In this document: positions 32,692 to 42,723 of the stretch, one piece after another | How the letters are laid out: each line of letters opens with the position of its first letter | Numbering within the stretch: position 1 is the first letter of the stretch | Assembly: GCF_004683905.1 (NCBI RefSeq) | Contig: NZ_CP038438.1 | Location: 1,240,001 to 1,304,000 of the forward strand | Length of the DNA: 64,000 nt | Source: Pseudomonas fluorescens | Lineage (GTDB): Bacteria > Pseudomonadota > Gammaproteobacteria > Pseudomonadales > Pseudomonadaceae | Direction of reading: 5' to 3' | The notes under the pieces: generated by a model | The model's database searches: none | Seen by the model: the letters and a program-made list of their open reading frames with translations, nothing else | What the model was told of the DNA's origin: nothing | Translations under genes and position numbers: made by a program

Positions 32692-35394
32692 TCAAATACT
32701 GATGCGCGAAAAGTTGATATCCGGTTCCTGATTGACGCTCAGTTGCTCGACGATTGCGTCCTGCAGGCGACTGCACAGCAGCGGGTCGGAGAGCGGCTGG
32801 TTGTGGGCGTCGGTGATGAAGAACACGTCTTCTACGCGTTCGCCCAGGGTCGCAATCTTGGCGTTCTGCAGCGACAGGTCGAACTCGAGGAAGATCCCGC
32901 CGATCCGTGCCAGCAGGCCCGGGCGATCCGGTGCCGTCAGTTCCAGCACTGTCACCGGACGCTGGGCGTCGTTGTGGATCGTCACCTGCGGCGCGAAGGC
33001 GAAGTGCTTGAGCTGGCGCGGCACCCGGCGCTGGATGATCGTCGGGTAGTCGTCGGGGTTACGCAGGGCTTCGGTCAGGCCGTCGCGTATCTGTTTGACC
33101 CGGGCCGGGTTGTCGCCGATCGAGTCACCGTCGGTATCGAGCACGATGTAGGTGTCGAGGGTGAACTGGCTGCTCGAAGTGATGACCCGGGCGTCGTGAA
33201 TGTTCAGGTTGAGCTGGTCCATCGCGGCCACGGTCACGGCGAAGAAATCGTGCTGGTCGGGGGCGTAGATGAAGATCTGCGTGCCACCTTCGAACTCGCG
33301 CTGGGTGGTTTCCTTGATCAGCACCAGCGGACCGCCATCGGCCGGCTGCTGCAGGATCGCGTCACTGTGCCAGGCCACGTCGCCGGCGGTGTGACGCAGG
33401 AAATAGTCATCGCCCAACTGCGCCCACAACTGCTCGACGTCGTCCGGATCGGTGCCGCCGCGCACGAGGATGTCCAGCGCCGCACTCTGGGTCTGGCGGA
33501 TCTGCTCTTCACGATCCACCGGATTTTCCAGGCCACGGCGCAGAGCGCGTTTGGTCTCGGTGTAGAGCTGGCGCAGCAGGCTGGCGCGCCACGAATTCCA
33601 CAGGGTAGGGTTGGTCGCGTTGATGTCGGCCACGGTCAGCACGTACAGGTAATCCAGACGGGTTTCGTCGCCGACGATCTGGGCGAAATCGTGGATCACC
33701 TGCGGATCGGACAGATCCTTGCGCTGTGCGGTGGTCGACATCACCAGGTGGTTCTGCACCAGCCAGACGATCAGGCGGCTGTCCCACAGCGGCAACTGAT
33801 GGCGCTGGCAGAACGCTTCGGCATCGACCGCGCCGATGTCCGAGTGATCGCCATGCCGGCCCTTGCCGATGTCGTGGTACAGACCGGCCATGTAGATCAG
33901 TTCAGGCTTGGGCAGTTTGGCCATGAGCTTGGCGGCCAACGGGAATTTTTCCGACACCTGGGTGTACTGCAGCTTACGCAGGTGTTTGATCAGGTTCAGG
34001 GTATGCGCATCGACCGTATAGATGTGGAACAGGTCGTGCTGCATCTGCCCGACGATGAAACCGAACTCCGGCAGGTAACGTCCGAGGATGCCGTAGCGGT
34101 TCATCCGGCGCAGGTTGCGGTGTACACCGATCTTGCACTTGAACAGCTCGATGAACAGGCTGGTGTTGCGGATATCGTTGCGGAAGTTGTCGTCGATCAG
34201 GTGCCGGTTCTCGCGCAGCAGACGAATGGTGTCAGCGCGTACGCCTTTGATTTCCGGCTGCTGGGCCATCAGCACGAAGATCTCGAGCATGGCGAACGGT
34301 GTGCGGCGGAACACGTTGTCGTTCCGTGCCTCGATGTAGCCGTCGTGCAACTGGAAGCGCGAGTTGATCGGCTGCGGCGGTGCTTCGTCTTCCGGGGCGA
34401 GGATGACTTCCTCGAAGTGCTGGATGATCAGGTCGCTGAGTTGGGCGATGCTCATGACCACGCGGAAGTACTGCTGCATGAAGTTTTCGACGGCCTGTTT
34501 GGCGTCGTCGCCTTCAAAGCCGAGCAGGCCGGCGATGGTCCGTTGATGATCGAACAACAGGCGGTCTTCCGAGCGCCCGGCGAGCATGTGCAGGGCGTAA
34601 CGCACTTTCCAGAGGAATTCCTGGGACGACGCCAACAGGGCGTTTTCGCTCTCGACCAGGAAACCTTCACCGGCGAGGGCGCGCAGGTTCAGGGTGCCGT
34701 ACTGACGCCGGGCCACCCACAGAATCGTCTGGATATCCCGCAGGCCACCGGGCGAGCCTTTGACGTTGGGTTCCAGGTTGTATTCGGTGTCGTTGTACTT
34801 GTGGTGACGGGCCTTTTGCTCGGCGCGTTTGGCCAGGAAAAACTCCTTGGCCGGCCACATGTGCGCGGTGCTGGTGACATCGAGCATGCGCTGGCGCAGG
34901 CGTTCGGGGCCGCAGATGGTGCGGCTTTCCATCAGGTTGGTGACCACCGTCAGGTCGGCGCGGGCCTCTTCGGCGCATTCGTCGACCGAGCGTACGCTCT
35001 GACCGACTTCCAGGCCGATGTCCCACAGCAGCGTCAGAAAACGCTCGATGGAATCGCGGAAGACTTCGTGATCGGCGCTGTCCAGCAGGATCAGCAGGTC
35101 GATGTCGGAATAGGGGTGCAACTCCCCCCGGCCGTAGCCGCCGACCGCGACCAGCGCGATATCGGCGTCTTCGCTCCAGTTGAACTGCTCCCAGGCTTTT
35201 TGCAGGATGTTGTCGACGAACCACGCACGGTCTTCGATCAATCGGCGGATGTCGCGGCCGCTACGAAAACGCGTGTCGAGGACCTCGCGCGCCTGGCGGA
35301 TCGCCTTCTTGAACGCCGCGATGGGACTCGCTTTCAGGGCCAGTTCAGCCTGGAACTGGCCGCGGTCGAAGAGTTCGGGATCCACCTGCGGCAT
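32692..35394 (-). CDS. glnD: [PII] uridylyltransferase / uridylyl-removing enzyme GlnD
   Basis: GlnD is the glutamine sensor of nitrogen control. It uridylylates PII (GlnB/GlnK) when nitrogen is low and removes UMP when glutamine is high. At 900 residues it is full length. The nucleotidyltransferase motif [19 protein letters not shown] starts near residue 84. The HD hydrolase site is in [19 protein letters not shown] near residue 510. Two C-terminal ACT domains ([40 protein letters not shown]) bind glutamine. It is downstream of map on the same strand after 41 bp, the usual Pseudomonas arrangement. Confidence 0.97.
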   Translation of the reverse strand: MPQVDPELFDRGQFQAELALKASPIAAFKKAIRQAREVLDTRFRSGRDIRRLIEDRAWFVDNILQKAWEQFNWSEDADIALVAVGGYGRGELHPYSDIDLLILLDSADHEVFRDSIERFLTLLWDIGLEVGQSVRSVDECAEEARADLTVVTNLMESRTICGPERLRQRMLDVTSTAHMWPAKEFFLAKRAEQKARHHKYNDTEYNLEPNVKGSPGGLRDIQTILWVARRQYGTLNLRALAGEGFLVESENALLASSQEFLWKVRYALHMLAGRSEDRLLFDHQRTIAGLLGFEGDDAKQAVENFMQQYFRVVMSIAQLSDLIIQHFEEVILAPEDEAPPQPINSRFQLHDGYIEARNDNVFRRTPFAMLEIFVLMAQQPEIKGVRADTIRLLRENRHLIDDNFRNDIRNTSLFIELFKCKIGVHRNLRRMNRYGILGRYLPEFGFIVGQMQHDLFHIYTVDAHTLNLIKHLRKLQYTQVSEKFPLAAKLMAKLPKPELIYMAGLYHDIGKGRHGDHSDIGAVDAEAFCQRHQLPLWDSRLIVWLVQNHLVMSTTAQRKDLSDPQVIHDFAQIVGDETRLDYLYVLTVADINATNPTLWNSWRASLLRQLYTETKRALRRGLENPVDREEQIRQTQSAALDILVRGGTDPDDVEQLWAQLGDDYFLRHTAGDVAWHSDAILQQPADGGPLVLIKETTQREFEGGTQIFIYAPDQHDFFAVTVAAMDQLNLNIHDARVITSSSQFTLDTYIVLDTDGDSIGDNPARVKQIRDGLTEALRNPDDYPTIIQRRVPRQLKHFAFAPQVTIHNDAQRPVTVLELTAPDRPGLLARIGGIFLEFDLSLQNAKIATLGERVEDVFFITDAHNQPLSDPLLCSRLQDAIVEQLSVNQEPDINFSRISI

Positions 35395-35435
35395 CGATTG
35401 GCTTTCCTTCTATAAGGCTGGGAGCGTTCTTGGGA

Positions 35436-36218
35436 TCAGGCCGAGACGCGCGGGATGGTGTCATCGGCGCGCAGGGTGAAAATCTCGTAGCCAGTGTCGG
35501 TCACCAGCAGGGTGTGTTCCCACTGCGCCGAGAGTTTGCGGTCCTTGGTGATCGCGGTCCAGCCGTCGCCCAGTACCTTGGTGTCGGCCTTGCCCTGGTT
35601 GATCATCGGTTCGATGGTGAAGGTCATGCCGGCCTTCAGTTCCATGCCGGTGCCGGCGCGACCGTAATGCAGGATCTGCGGCTCTTCGTGGAACACCTTG
35701 CCGATGCCGTGGCCGCAGAACTCGCGAACCACCGAGAAACCGTTCTTTTCCGCGTGCTTCTGGATGATCTCACCGATGTCGCCGAGGCGGCAGCCAGGTT
35801 TGACGATTTCGATCGCCTTGTACATGCATTCCTGAGTGACCTGCGACAGGCGTTCGGCCCAGACCGGCACTTCGCCAACGTGGAACATGCGGCTGGTGTC
35901 GCCGTGGTAGCCGTCCTTGATCACGGTGACGTCGATGTTCAGGGTGTCGCCATTCTTCAGCGGCTTGTCATTCGGAATGCCGTGGCAGACCACGTGATTG
36001 ATCGAGGTGCAGATCGACTTCGGGTAGCCTTTGTAGTTGAGCGGCGCAGGGATGGCCTGCTGCACGTTGACGATGTAGTCGTGGCAGATCTGGTTCAGTT
36101 GATCGGTGGTCACGCCCGGTTTGACGTGTTCGGCAATCATTTCCAGCACATCGGCGGCCAGTTTGCCGGCGACACGCATGCCAGCGATGTCCTCGGGGGT
36201 TTTGAGGTTGACGGTCAT
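35436..36218 (-). CDS. map: Type I methionine aminopeptidase
   Basis: Removes the initiator methionine from nascent proteins. The 260-residue protein has the five metal-ligand blocks of type Ia MetAP: IDVTVIKDGYHGDTSRM (two Asp), EFCGHGIGKVFHEEP (His), TFTIEPM (Glu) and QWEHTLLVT (Glu). The substrate His lies in INHVVCHGIPND. The ATG (MTVNLKTPEDIAGMRVAGKL) follows a purine-rich stretch; the long upstream extension in frame reads through the divergent rpsB promoter region and is rejected. It is divergent from rpsB, a conserved gamma-proteobacterial pair. Confidence 0.96.
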   Translation of the reverse strand: MTVNLKTPEDIAGMRVAGKLAADVLEMIAEHVKPGVTTDQLNQICHDYIVNVQQAIPAPLNYKGYPKSICTSINHVVCHGIPNDKPLKNGDTLNIDVTVIKDGYHGDTSRMFHVGEVPVWAERLSQVTQECMYKAIEIVKPGCRLGDIGEIIQKHAEKNGFSVVREFCGHGIGKVFHEEPQILHYGRAGTGMELKAGMTFTIEPMINQGKADTKVLGDGWTAITKDRKLSAQWEHTLLVTDTGYEIFTLRADDTIPRVSA

Positions 36219-36445
36219 ACAGGCTCTCTCTGCGCTCGGCGGCGCTTGCTGATACGGATAGGGTGGCAGGTGTGGGATTTGCGACCCTGAAAAACGCGAT
36301 TCTACCAGACGAAAGGAGCAAATCCGCGCCTGCGTGCATCGCGTCTGTCTATACAATGGTGCGCTTGAAGGCGATTCCAAGGGGGCTGCGCCCATGTCCC
36401 TGGTGCGATTGCAGATTCCGGGTTCCGTTTCTGTGCACCCTGTGG

Positions 36446-36591
36446 TATAAAATGCGCCGCTTTCCGGGGATACCCCGAAAAGCTTAAATCCACACACGTG
36501 TCGACACGATGACCTGGGTGCTTTTGGCTTTATGCCACTGGTTGGTCATTGGGATACGTGGAGGCCAAACCCGACTTATTAAGGAACTATC
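36446..36591 (+). promoter_or_regulatory. rpsB promoter -10 and long leader
   Basis: TATAAA at 36446 is a plausible -10, giving a leader of about 130 nt before rpsB. It begins with a hairpin (CGGGG-ATA-CCCCG, 36465-36477). In gamma-proteobacteria ribosomal protein S2 is known to autoregulate rpsB-tsf through such a leader; whether this one folds the same way was not tested. The rest of the 373-bp map-rpsB gap (36219-36445) shows only an AT-richer tract and no gene. Confidence 0.5.
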
Positions 36592-37329
36592 ATGTCCCAA
36601 GTCAACATGCGCGATATGCTGAAGGCCGGTGTGCACTTCGGTCACCAAACCCGTTACTGGAATCCGAAAATGGGCAAGTACATTTTCGGCGCGCGTAACA
36701 AGATTCACATCATCAACCTTGAAAAAACCCTGCCAATGTTCAACGAAGCTCTGACTTTCGTAGAGCGTCTGGCCCAGGGAAAAAACAAGATTCTGTTCGT
36801 CGGCACCAAGCGTTCCGCTGGCAAGATCGTTGCTGAAGAAGCAGCACGTTGCGGTTCGCCGTACGTCGATCACCGCTGGTTGGGCGGCATGCTGACCAAC
36901 TTCAAAACCATTCGTGCTTCCATCAAGCGTCTGCGTGACCTTGAAGTTCAAGCCGAAGACGGTACTTTCGCCAAGCTGACCAAGAAAGAAGCGCTGATGC
37001 GCTCCCGTGACCTGGAAAAGCTGGATCGTTCGCTGGGCGGCATCAAGGACATGGGCGGTCTGCCAGACGCACTGTTCGTGATCGACGTTGACCACGAGCG
37101 CATCGCGATCACCGAAGCCAACAAGCTGGGCATCCCGGTCATCGGCGTTGTCGATACCAACAGCAGCCCGGAAGGCGTTGACTACATCATCCCAGGCAAC
37201 GATGACGCAATCCGCGCTATCCAGCTGTACATGGGTTCGATGGCTGACGCAGTGATCCGTGGTCGCAACAATGTTGCTGGCGGCACTGTTGAATTCGCAG
37301 CTGAAGAAACTCAGGCTGCAGCTGAGTAA
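36592..37329 (+). CDS. rpsB: 30S ribosomal protein S2
   Basis: S2 is a late-assembling protein of the small subunit that anchors S1. The 245-residue sequence ([55 protein letters not shown]) is canonical. A ribosome-binding site AAGGA precedes the ATG at good spacing. The codon use is strongly biased, as expected for a highly expressed gene. The order rpsB-tsf-pyrH-frr is conserved across bacteria, and a hairpin between rpsB and tsf probably sets their relative expression. Confidence 0.99.
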   Translation: MSQVNMRDMLKAGVHFGHQTRYWNPKMGKYIFGARNKIHIINLEKTLPMFNEALTFVERLAQGKNKILFVGTKRSAGKIVAEEAARCGSPYVDHRWLGGMLTNFKTIRASIKRLRDLEVQAEDGTFAKLTKKEALMRSRDLEKLDRSLGGIKDMGGLPDALFVIDVDHERIAITEANKLGIPVIGVVDTNSSPEGVDYIIPGNDDAIRAIQLYMGSMADAVIRGRNNVAGGTVEFAAEETQAAAE

Positions 37330-37355
37330 TCGACGCCCTGGCGTTGACTCAGTAA

Positions 37356-37384
37356 GCAAAAAGGGGGCTTGGCCCCCTTTTTGC
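37356..37384 (+). terminator. Terminator/attenuator between rpsB and tsf
   Basis: GCAAAAAGGGGGC and GCCCCCTTTTTGC form a 13-bp stem with a tiny loop and a T5 tract. Because tsf lies 150 bp downstream in the same conserved operon, partial read-through is expected. Confidence 0.8.
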
Positions 37385-37532
37385 CACCTCGAAAACCGTT
37401 TGTTGGCGCCCACTTGTGGCAGCGCACCTCCTGCATTTGTAACGTGCAGCAGCTACAAGGTGTTTCGGGAAGAATTGAACGCCCGTTCGATCGGGTGGAA
37501 TGGTTGAAAACCTATCCAAGAGGAATTTGAAA

Positions 37533-38396
37533 ATGGCAGCAATTACTGCAGCGTTGGTTAAAGAACTGCGCGAGCGTACCGGCGAAGGCATGATGGACTG
37601 CAAGAAAGCCCTGGAAAAGGCTGACGGCGACATCGAAAAAGCCATTGATGACATGCGTGCTTCGGGCGCGATCAAGGCTGCGAAAAAGGCTGGCAACGTT
37701 GCCGCTGAAGGCGCAATCGCAATCAAGGACGACGGTAAAGCTGCCGTTATCCTGGAAGTGAACTCGCAGACCGACTTCCTGGCTCTGCAAGACGACTTCA
37801 AAAACTTCGTCGCTGCCAGCGTTGAAAAAGCTTTCGCTGACAAGCTGACCGACGCTGCTCCGCTGATCGCTTCGCAAGAAGCTGCTCGCGAAGCACTGGT
37901 TGCCAAAGTAGGCGAGAACGTCAACATCCGTCGTCTGGCCCGTATCGAAGGTGACGTTGTCGGTTCGTACCTGCACGGCAACAAGATCGGTGTCGTTGTA
38001 GCTCTGAAAGGCGGTGACGTCGAGCTGGCCAAAGACATCGCGATGCACGTAGCTGCCAGCAACCCTGAGTTCCTGCTGCCTTCGCAAGTTTCGGCTGAAG
38101 CGATCGAGCGTGAAAAAGCTGTGTTCCTGCAGCTGAACGAAGAGAAGATCAAAGGCAAGCCAGAAAACATTGTTGAGAACATGGTCAAAGGCCGTATCAG
38201 CAAGTTCCTGGCAGAAGCAAGCCTGGTTGAGCAGGCGTTCGTCAAGAACCCTGAAATCAAGGTTGGCGAGCTGGCCAAGAAAGGCGGCGCAGAAATCGTT
38301 TCCTTCACCTACTTCAAAGTAGGCGAAGGCATCGAGAAGCCGGTCGACAACTTCGCTGAAGAAGTTGCTGCCCAGCTGGCTGCCGCCAAGCAATAA
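37533..38396 (+). CDS. tsf: Elongation factor Ts
   Basis: EF-Ts exchanges GDP for GTP on EF-Tu. The 287-residue protein has the N-terminal UBA-like helix bundle (VKELRERTGEGMMDCKKALE) and the conserved TDF motif (EVNSQTDFLALQDDF), whose Asp and Phe contact EF-Tu. It also has the dimerisation/coiled-coil region and C-terminal EKPVDNFAEEVAAQL. The ATG at MAAITAALV has an AAGAGGA site; an 11-codon upstream extension is not supported. Strong codon bias is present. It is the second gene of the rpsB operon and is followed by its own terminator. Confidence 0.98.
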   Translation: MAAITAALVKELRERTGEGMMDCKKALEKADGDIEKAIDDMRASGAIKAAKKAGNVAAEGAIAIKDDGKAAVILEVNSQTDFLALQDDFKNFVAASVEKAFADKLTDAAPLIASQEAAREALVAKVGENVNIRRLARIEGDVVGSYLHGNKIGVVVALKGGDVELAKDIAMHVAASNPEFLLPSQVSAEAIEREKAVFLQLNEEKIKGKPENIVENMVKGRISKFLAEASLVEQAFVKNPEIKVGELAKKGGAEIVSFTYFKVGEGIEKPVDNFAEEVAAQLAAAKQ

Positions 38397-38419
38397 GACG
38401 GTTTTTCAACTGTCGCCCG

Positions 38420-38455
38420 AAAGAGGCTGCCCGCTCACGCGCGCAGCCTCTTTTC
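38420..38455 (+). terminator. Terminator after tsf
   Basis: AAAGAGGCTGC and GCAGCCTCTTTT form an 11-bp stem with a T run, 24 bp past tsf. Further hairpins (GGCGCTG/CAGCGCC and GCAGCTG/CAGCTTGC) lie at 38520-38575, before pyrH, so pyrH probably has its own promoter and leader. Confidence 0.8.
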
Positions 38456-38608
38456 AGATGGGGTTACCATTTTTTAATTGGTTTCCACTGGGAACTGACT
38501 TACAAAGCCAGGTTCCGATGGCGCTGAAGCAGCGCCAAGCTAGAGTGAACGGCAGCTGTAAAACAGCTTGCACAGAATTTTTTAAATACGCCGCAGGAGA
38601 GATTGGCA

Positions 38609-39352
38609 ATGGCTCAGCAGGGCAGTGGTTATCAGGCTCGCTATAAACGCATTCTACTCAAGCTTAGCGGCGAGGCCCTGATGGGCTCGGAAGAGTTCGG
38701 GATCGATCCAAAAGTGCTGGATCGGATGGCGCTGGAAGTCGGCCAACTGGTCGGCATCGGCGTACAGGTCGGTCTGGTGATCGGCGGTGGCAACCTGTTC
38801 CGTGGCGAGGCCTTGAGCAAGGCTGGCATGGATCGGGTGACAGGCGACCACATGGGCATGCTGGCCACTGTGATGAACGCTCTGGCCATGCGCGATGCGC
38901 TGGAACGTGCCAATATCTCAGCCATCGTGATGTCGGCCATTTCCATGGTTGGCGTGACCGATCACTATGATCGCCGCAAAGCCATGCGCCACCTGAACTC
39001 CAAGGACGTGGTGATCTTCGCCGCCGGTACCGGTAATCCGTTCTTTACCACGGATTCGGCAGCCTGCCTGCGTGCCATCGAAATCGATGCCGACGTCGTG
39101 CTGAAAGCGACCAAGGTTGATGGCGTTTACACCGCTGACCCGTTCAAAGACCCGCATGCCGAGAAGTTCGATCATCTGACTTATGATGAAGTGCTGGATC
39201 GCAAGCTGGGCGTGATGGATCTGACTGCTATCTGCCTGTGCCGCGATCACAAGATGCCGCTGCGCGTATTCAACATGAACAAGCCCGGCGCCCTGCTGAA
39301 CATTGTGCACGGCGGCGCTGAAGGGACTTTGATCGAGGAAGGCCAACAATGA
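38609..39352 (+). CDS. pyrH: UMP kinase
   Basis: Hexameric bacterial UMP kinase makes UDP from UMP and is allosterically controlled by GTP and UTP. The 247-residue amino-acid-kinase-fold protein shows [34 protein letters not shown] and [20 protein letters not shown], all diagnostic. The ATG has an AGGAGA site; a TTG two codons earlier is rejected. The stop overlaps frr (ATGA), so the two are translationally coupled. Confidence 0.98.
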   Translation: MAQQGSGYQARYKRILLKLSGEALMGSEEFGIDPKVLDRMALEVGQLVGIGVQVGLVIGGGNLFRGEALSKAGMDRVTGDHMGMLATVMNALAMRDALERANISAIVMSAISMVGVTDHYDRRKAMRHLNSKDVVIFAAGTGNPFFTTDSAACLRAIEIDADVVLKATKVDGVYTADPFKDPHAEKFDHLTYDEVLDRKLGVMDLTAICLCRDHKMPLRVFNMNKPGALLNIVHGGAEGTLIEEGQQ

Positions 39353-39906
39353 TCAACGAAATCAAGAAAGACGCCCAAGCGCGTATGCAGAAATCCCTGG
39401 AATCTCTGAACCACGCGTTCGGCCAGATTCGTACCGGCAAGGCTCACCCGAGCATCCTCGGCAGCGTCATGGTGCCTTACTACGGCACTGACACCCCGCT
39501 GAGCAGCGTGGCCAACGTCACCGTGAAAGATTCGCGTACCCTGCAAGTCGTGGCCTTCGAGCGCAACATGCTCGCTGCCGTCGACAAGGCGATCCAGAGC
39601 GCCGGTCTGAACCTCAATCCGACCAACCTGGGTGAGTTGCTTTTGATCCCGATGCCTGCCCTCACCGAGGAAACGCGCAAGGGCTTCACCAAGCAGGCTC
39701 GTAGCGCAGCGGAAGATGCGCGCGTTGCCGTGCGCAACATTCGTCGTGACGCATTGGGTGAGCTTAAAAAGCTGGTCAAGGACAAGGAAATCAGTGAAGA
39801 CGAAGAGCGTCGTGCCATCGCTGATATCGATAAGCTGACCAAGGAATCCGAGGCCCAGATCACCAAGGCCACGGACGAGAAAGAAAAAGACCTGATGGCC
39901 GTATAA
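39349..39906 (+). CDS. frr: Ribosome recycling factor
   Basis: RRF, with EF-G, splits post-termination ribosomes. The 185-residue protein has the two-domain tRNA-mimic sequence: [60 protein letters not shown] and a C-terminal helix with [13 protein letters not shown]. The start overlaps the pyrH stop by four bases. uppS begins 14 bp downstream, so transcription probably continues into the isoprenoid and phospholipid genes. Confidence 0.98.
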   Translation: MINEIKKDAQARMQKSLESLNHAFGQIRTGKAHPSILGSVMVPYYGTDTPLSSVANVTVKDSRTLQVVAFERNMLAAVDKAIQSAGLNLNPTNLGELLLIPMPALTEETRKGFTKQARSAAEDARVAVRNIRRDALGELKKLVKDKEISEDEERRAIADIDKLTKESEAQITKATDEKEKDLMAV

Positions 39907-39920
39907 GGGTCGAGCTTTTA

Positions 39921-40676
39921 ATGGACAAGACCAAGCAGTCTGCGCCGTCCGCGGTGCCGCGCCATGTCGCGATCATCATGGATGGCAATAATCGCTGGGC
40001 GAAAAAACGCTTTATGCCGGGTGTCGCCGGGCATAAGGCCGGCGTGGATGCTGTGCGGGCAGTGATCGAGGTGTGCGCTGAGGCCAAGGTCGAAGTGCTC
40101 ACCCTGTTCGCCTTCTCCAGTGAAAACTGGCAGCGCCCGGCCGATGAAGTCAGCGCCTTGATGGATCTGTTCTTCAAGGCGCTGCGTCGTGAGGCCAAGC
40201 GTCTGAACGACAACAACATCAGCTTGCGCATCATTGGCGATCGCTCGCGTTTCCATCCTGAGCTTCAGGCAGCGATGCGCGAAGCGGAAGCCATGACCGC
40301 CGGTGCCAACCGCTTCATCCTGCAGATCGCCGCCAACTACGGCGGTCAGTGGGATATTGCCCAGGCGGCGCAGCGTCTGGCGCGTGAAGTTCAGGCCGGG
40401 CATCTGCGTCCGGAAGACATCACACCGGATCTGCTGCAAACCTGTCTGGCCACCGGCGACCTGCCGTTGCCGGACCTGTGCATCCGCACCGGTGGCGAGC
40501 ACCGCATCAGCAACTTCCTGCTGTGGCAACTGGCGTATGCCGAGTTGTACTTCTCCGACCTGTTCTGGCCGGACTTCAAACACGAAGCCATGCGCACCGC
40601 GCTGGCCGATTTCGCTTCGCGCCAGCGTCGCTTCGGTAAAACGAGCGAACAGGTCGAAGCTGGAGCCCGGGTTTAA
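39921..40676 (+). CDS. uppS: Undecaprenyl pyrophosphate synthase (cis-prenyltransferase)
   Basis: Adds eight isopentenyl units to farnesyl-PP to make C55-PP, the lipid carrier for peptidoglycan and O-antigen. The 251-residue protein has catalytic D21 in HVAIIMDGNNRWAKKR, FAFSSENWQRPADEVSALM and the C-terminal RTGGEHRISNFLLWQLAYAE with WPDF, all cis-prenyltransferase motifs. The stop overlaps the cdsA start (TAATG). The isoprenoid precursor enzymes Dxr and IspD are encoded in the same window. Confidence 0.97.
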   Translation: MDKTKQSAPSAVPRHVAIIMDGNNRWAKKRFMPGVAGHKAGVDAVRAVIEVCAEAKVEVLTLFAFSSENWQRPADEVSALMDLFFKALRREAKRLNDNNISLRIIGDRSRFHPELQAAMREAEAMTAGANRFILQIAANYGGQWDIAQAAQRLAREVQAGHLRPEDITPDLLQTCLATGDLPLPDLCIRTGGEHRISNFLLWQLAYAELYFSDLFWPDFKHEAMRTALADFASRQRRFGKTSEQVEAGARV

Positions 40677-41482
40677 TGCTTAAACAACGAATCATCACTG
40701 CGCTGATCCTGCTGCCGATCGCTTTGTGCGGGTTTTTCCTGCTCGAAGGCTCCGGTTTTGCGCTGTTCATCGGTCTGGTCGTGAGCCTGGGCGCCTGGGA
40801 ATGGGCACGCCTGGCGGGCTTTACCGCGCAGTCGTTCCGTGTCGGCTTTGCCGCTGTCGTCGCGCTGATGCTGTTCGTGATGTACGTCCTGCCGGGCCTG
40901 GCCCCTTGGGTGTTGGGCGCTTCGGTGTTGTGGTGGGCTGTAGCGACGTACCTGGTGCTGACGTACCCGCGCTCGAGCGAGCACTGGTCCACGGCGGCCA
41001 CCAAACTGGTGATCGGCTTGCTGATCCTGTTGCCGGCCTGGCAAGGGCTGGTGCAGATCAAACAGTACCCGCTGGGTAACTGGCTGATCATGGCGGTGAT
41101 GGTGCTGGTCTGGGGGGCCGACATCGGTGCCTATTTCTCCGGCCGTGCTTTCGGCAAGCGCAAGCTGGCGCCGCAAGTCAGCCCAGGTAAGAGCTGGGAA
41201 GGCGTTTACGGTGGTCTGGCGCTGAGCCTGGTGATCACCGCGATCGTCGGCCTGGTGCGTGACTGGACCGTTGGCGAGCTGCTCAAGGGCCTGATCGGCG
41301 CTGCATTGATCGTATTCATTTCGGTGGTGGGCGACCTCACCGAAAGCATGTTCAAGCGCCAGTCCGGCATCAAGGACAGCAGCAACCTGCTGCCCGGTCA
41401 TGGCGGTGTGCTTGATCGCATCGACAGCCTGACCGCTGCGATCCCGATTTTTGCCGTACTGCTGTGGATGGCTGCACCGTGA
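40676..41482 (+). CDS. cdsA: Phosphatidate cytidylyltransferase
   Basis: CdsA makes CDP-diacylglycerol from phosphatidate and CTP, the branch point of phospholipid synthesis. The 268-residue inner-membrane protein has about eight hydrophobic helices and the C-terminal signature [20 protein letters not shown] followed by LDRIDSL, which holds the metal-binding aspartates. It overlaps uppS by one base and dxr by four (GTGA), so the genes are tightly coupled. CTP is supplied by PyrG, and the substrate pathway starts with PlsB, both in this window. Confidence 0.96.
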   Translation: MLKQRIITALILLPIALCGFFLLEGSGFALFIGLVVSLGAWEWARLAGFTAQSFRVGFAAVVALMLFVMYVLPGLAPWVLGASVLWWAVATYLVLTYPRSSEHWSTAATKLVIGLLILLPAWQGLVQIKQYPLGNWLIMAVMVLVWGADIGAYFSGRAFGKRKLAPQVSPGKSWEGVYGGLALSLVITAIVGLVRDWTVGELLKGLIGAALIVFISVVGDLTESMFKRQSGIKDSSNLLPGHGGVLDRIDSLTAAIPIFAVLLWMAAP

Positions 41483-42669
41483 GCCGCCCGCAACAGATCA
41501 CTGTTCTGGGGGCGACCGGTTCGATTGGCCTGAGCACCCTGGACGTCATCGCTCGGCATCCCGAGCGTTATCAGGTTTTCGCCCTGAGCGGCTTTACCCG
41601 CCTGAGCGAGTTGCTGGCCTTGTGCGTTCGGCATGTGCCGCAGTTTGCGGTGGTGCCTGAAGTGGCTGCGGCGCGCGGTTTGCAGGACGACTTGCGAGCT
41701 GCCGGTCTGTCCACTCGCGTATTGGTCGGGGAGGAGGGGCTGTGCCAGGTCGCCTCCGCCCCTGAAGTTGATGCTGTGATGGCGGCCATTGTCGGCGCCG
41801 CGGGCCTACGCCCGACGCTGGCGGCGGTGCAGGCAGGGAAGAAAATTCTCCTGGCCAACAAAGAGGCGCTGGTGATGTCCGGCGCGCTGTTCATGCAGGC
41901 CGTGCACAAGAGCGGTTCGGTGTTGCTGCCGATCGACAGCGAGCACAACGCGATCTTCCAGTGCATGCCGCAGGATTTTGCCCGTGGACTGGGTGCGGTC
42001 GGCGTGCGGCGGATTTTGCTGACGGCTTCGGGCGGTCCTTTCCGTCAGACGCCGATGAGCGAGCTGGCGCATGTTTCGCCTGATCAGGCGTGTGCGCACC
42101 CGAACTGGTCGATGGGTCGCAAGATCTCGGTGGACTCGGCCAGCATGATGAACAAGGGCCTGGAGTTGATCGAGGCCTGCTGGCTGTTCGACGCCAAGCC
42201 GTCGCAGGTGGAGGTGGTGATTCATCCGCAGAGTGTGATTCACTCGCTGGTCGACTATGTGGATGGCTCGGTATTGGCGCAGTTGGGCAACCCTGACATG
42301 CGCACGCCGATTGCCAACGCATTGGCCTGGCCTGAGCGAATCGACTCGGGTGTGGCGCCGCTGGATCTGTTTGCCGTTGCGCGCCTGGATTTCGAGGCGC
42401 CGGACGAACAGCGCTTCCCTTGTCTGCGCCTGGCGCGGCAGGCGGCGGAGGCCGGCAACAGTGCGCCGGCCATGCTCAATGCGGCCAACGAAGTGGCAGT
42501 CGCGGCGTTTCTCGACGGACGCGTTGGTTATCTGGAAATCGCGAGTATCATCGAGGACGTGCTGAACCTCGAGCCAGTGGTTGCGCTTGAGGATCTGGAT
42601 GCGGTGTTTACCGCAGACGCGAAAGCGCGGATTCTGGCTGAACAATGGCTTGATCGTCACGGCCGATAG
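41479..42669 (+). CDS. dxr: 1-deoxy-D-xylulose 5-phosphate reductoisomerase
   Basis: Dxr (IspC) converts DXP to MEP with NADPH, the committed step of the non-mevalonate isoprenoid pathway. The 396-residue protein shows the NADPH loop [41 protein letters not shown] (metal ligands) and [20 protein letters not shown]. The start is a GTG embedded in the cdsA stop (GTGA). An ATG five codons earlier would overlap cdsA further and does not match the family N-terminus ([10 protein letters not shown]). Confidence 0.97.
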   Translation: MSRPQQITVLGATGSIGLSTLDVIARHPERYQVFALSGFTRLSELLALCVRHVPQFAVVPEVAAARGLQDDLRAAGLSTRVLVGEEGLCQVASAPEVDAVMAAIVGAAGLRPTLAAVQAGKKILLANKEALVMSGALFMQAVHKSGSVLLPIDSEHNAIFQCMPQDFARGLGAVGVRRILLTASGGPFRQTPMSELAHVSPDQACAHPNWSMGRKISVDSASMMNKGLELIEACWLFDAKPSQVEVVIHPQSVIHSLVDYVDGSVLAQLGNPDMRTPIANALAWPERIDSGVAPLDLFAVARLDFEAPDEQRFPCLRLARQAAEAGNSAPAMLNAANEVAVAAFLDGRVGYLEIASIIEDVLNLEPVVALEDLDAVFTADAKARILAEQWLDRHGR

Positions 42670-42723
42670 CCGTTGCAGAACCATGGCTTCACGCGGCACT
42701 GAACAGGATTGCGGAGAAAGTAG

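Noticed and set aside
36263..36487. 74-codon plus-strand frame between map and rpsB
   Set aside because: No ribosome-binding site, low-complexity content, and it covers the rpsB promoter and leader hairpin.
36219..36497. N-terminal extension of methionine aminopeptidase
   Set aside because: It would translate the divergent rpsB promoter region and has no counterpart in the family.
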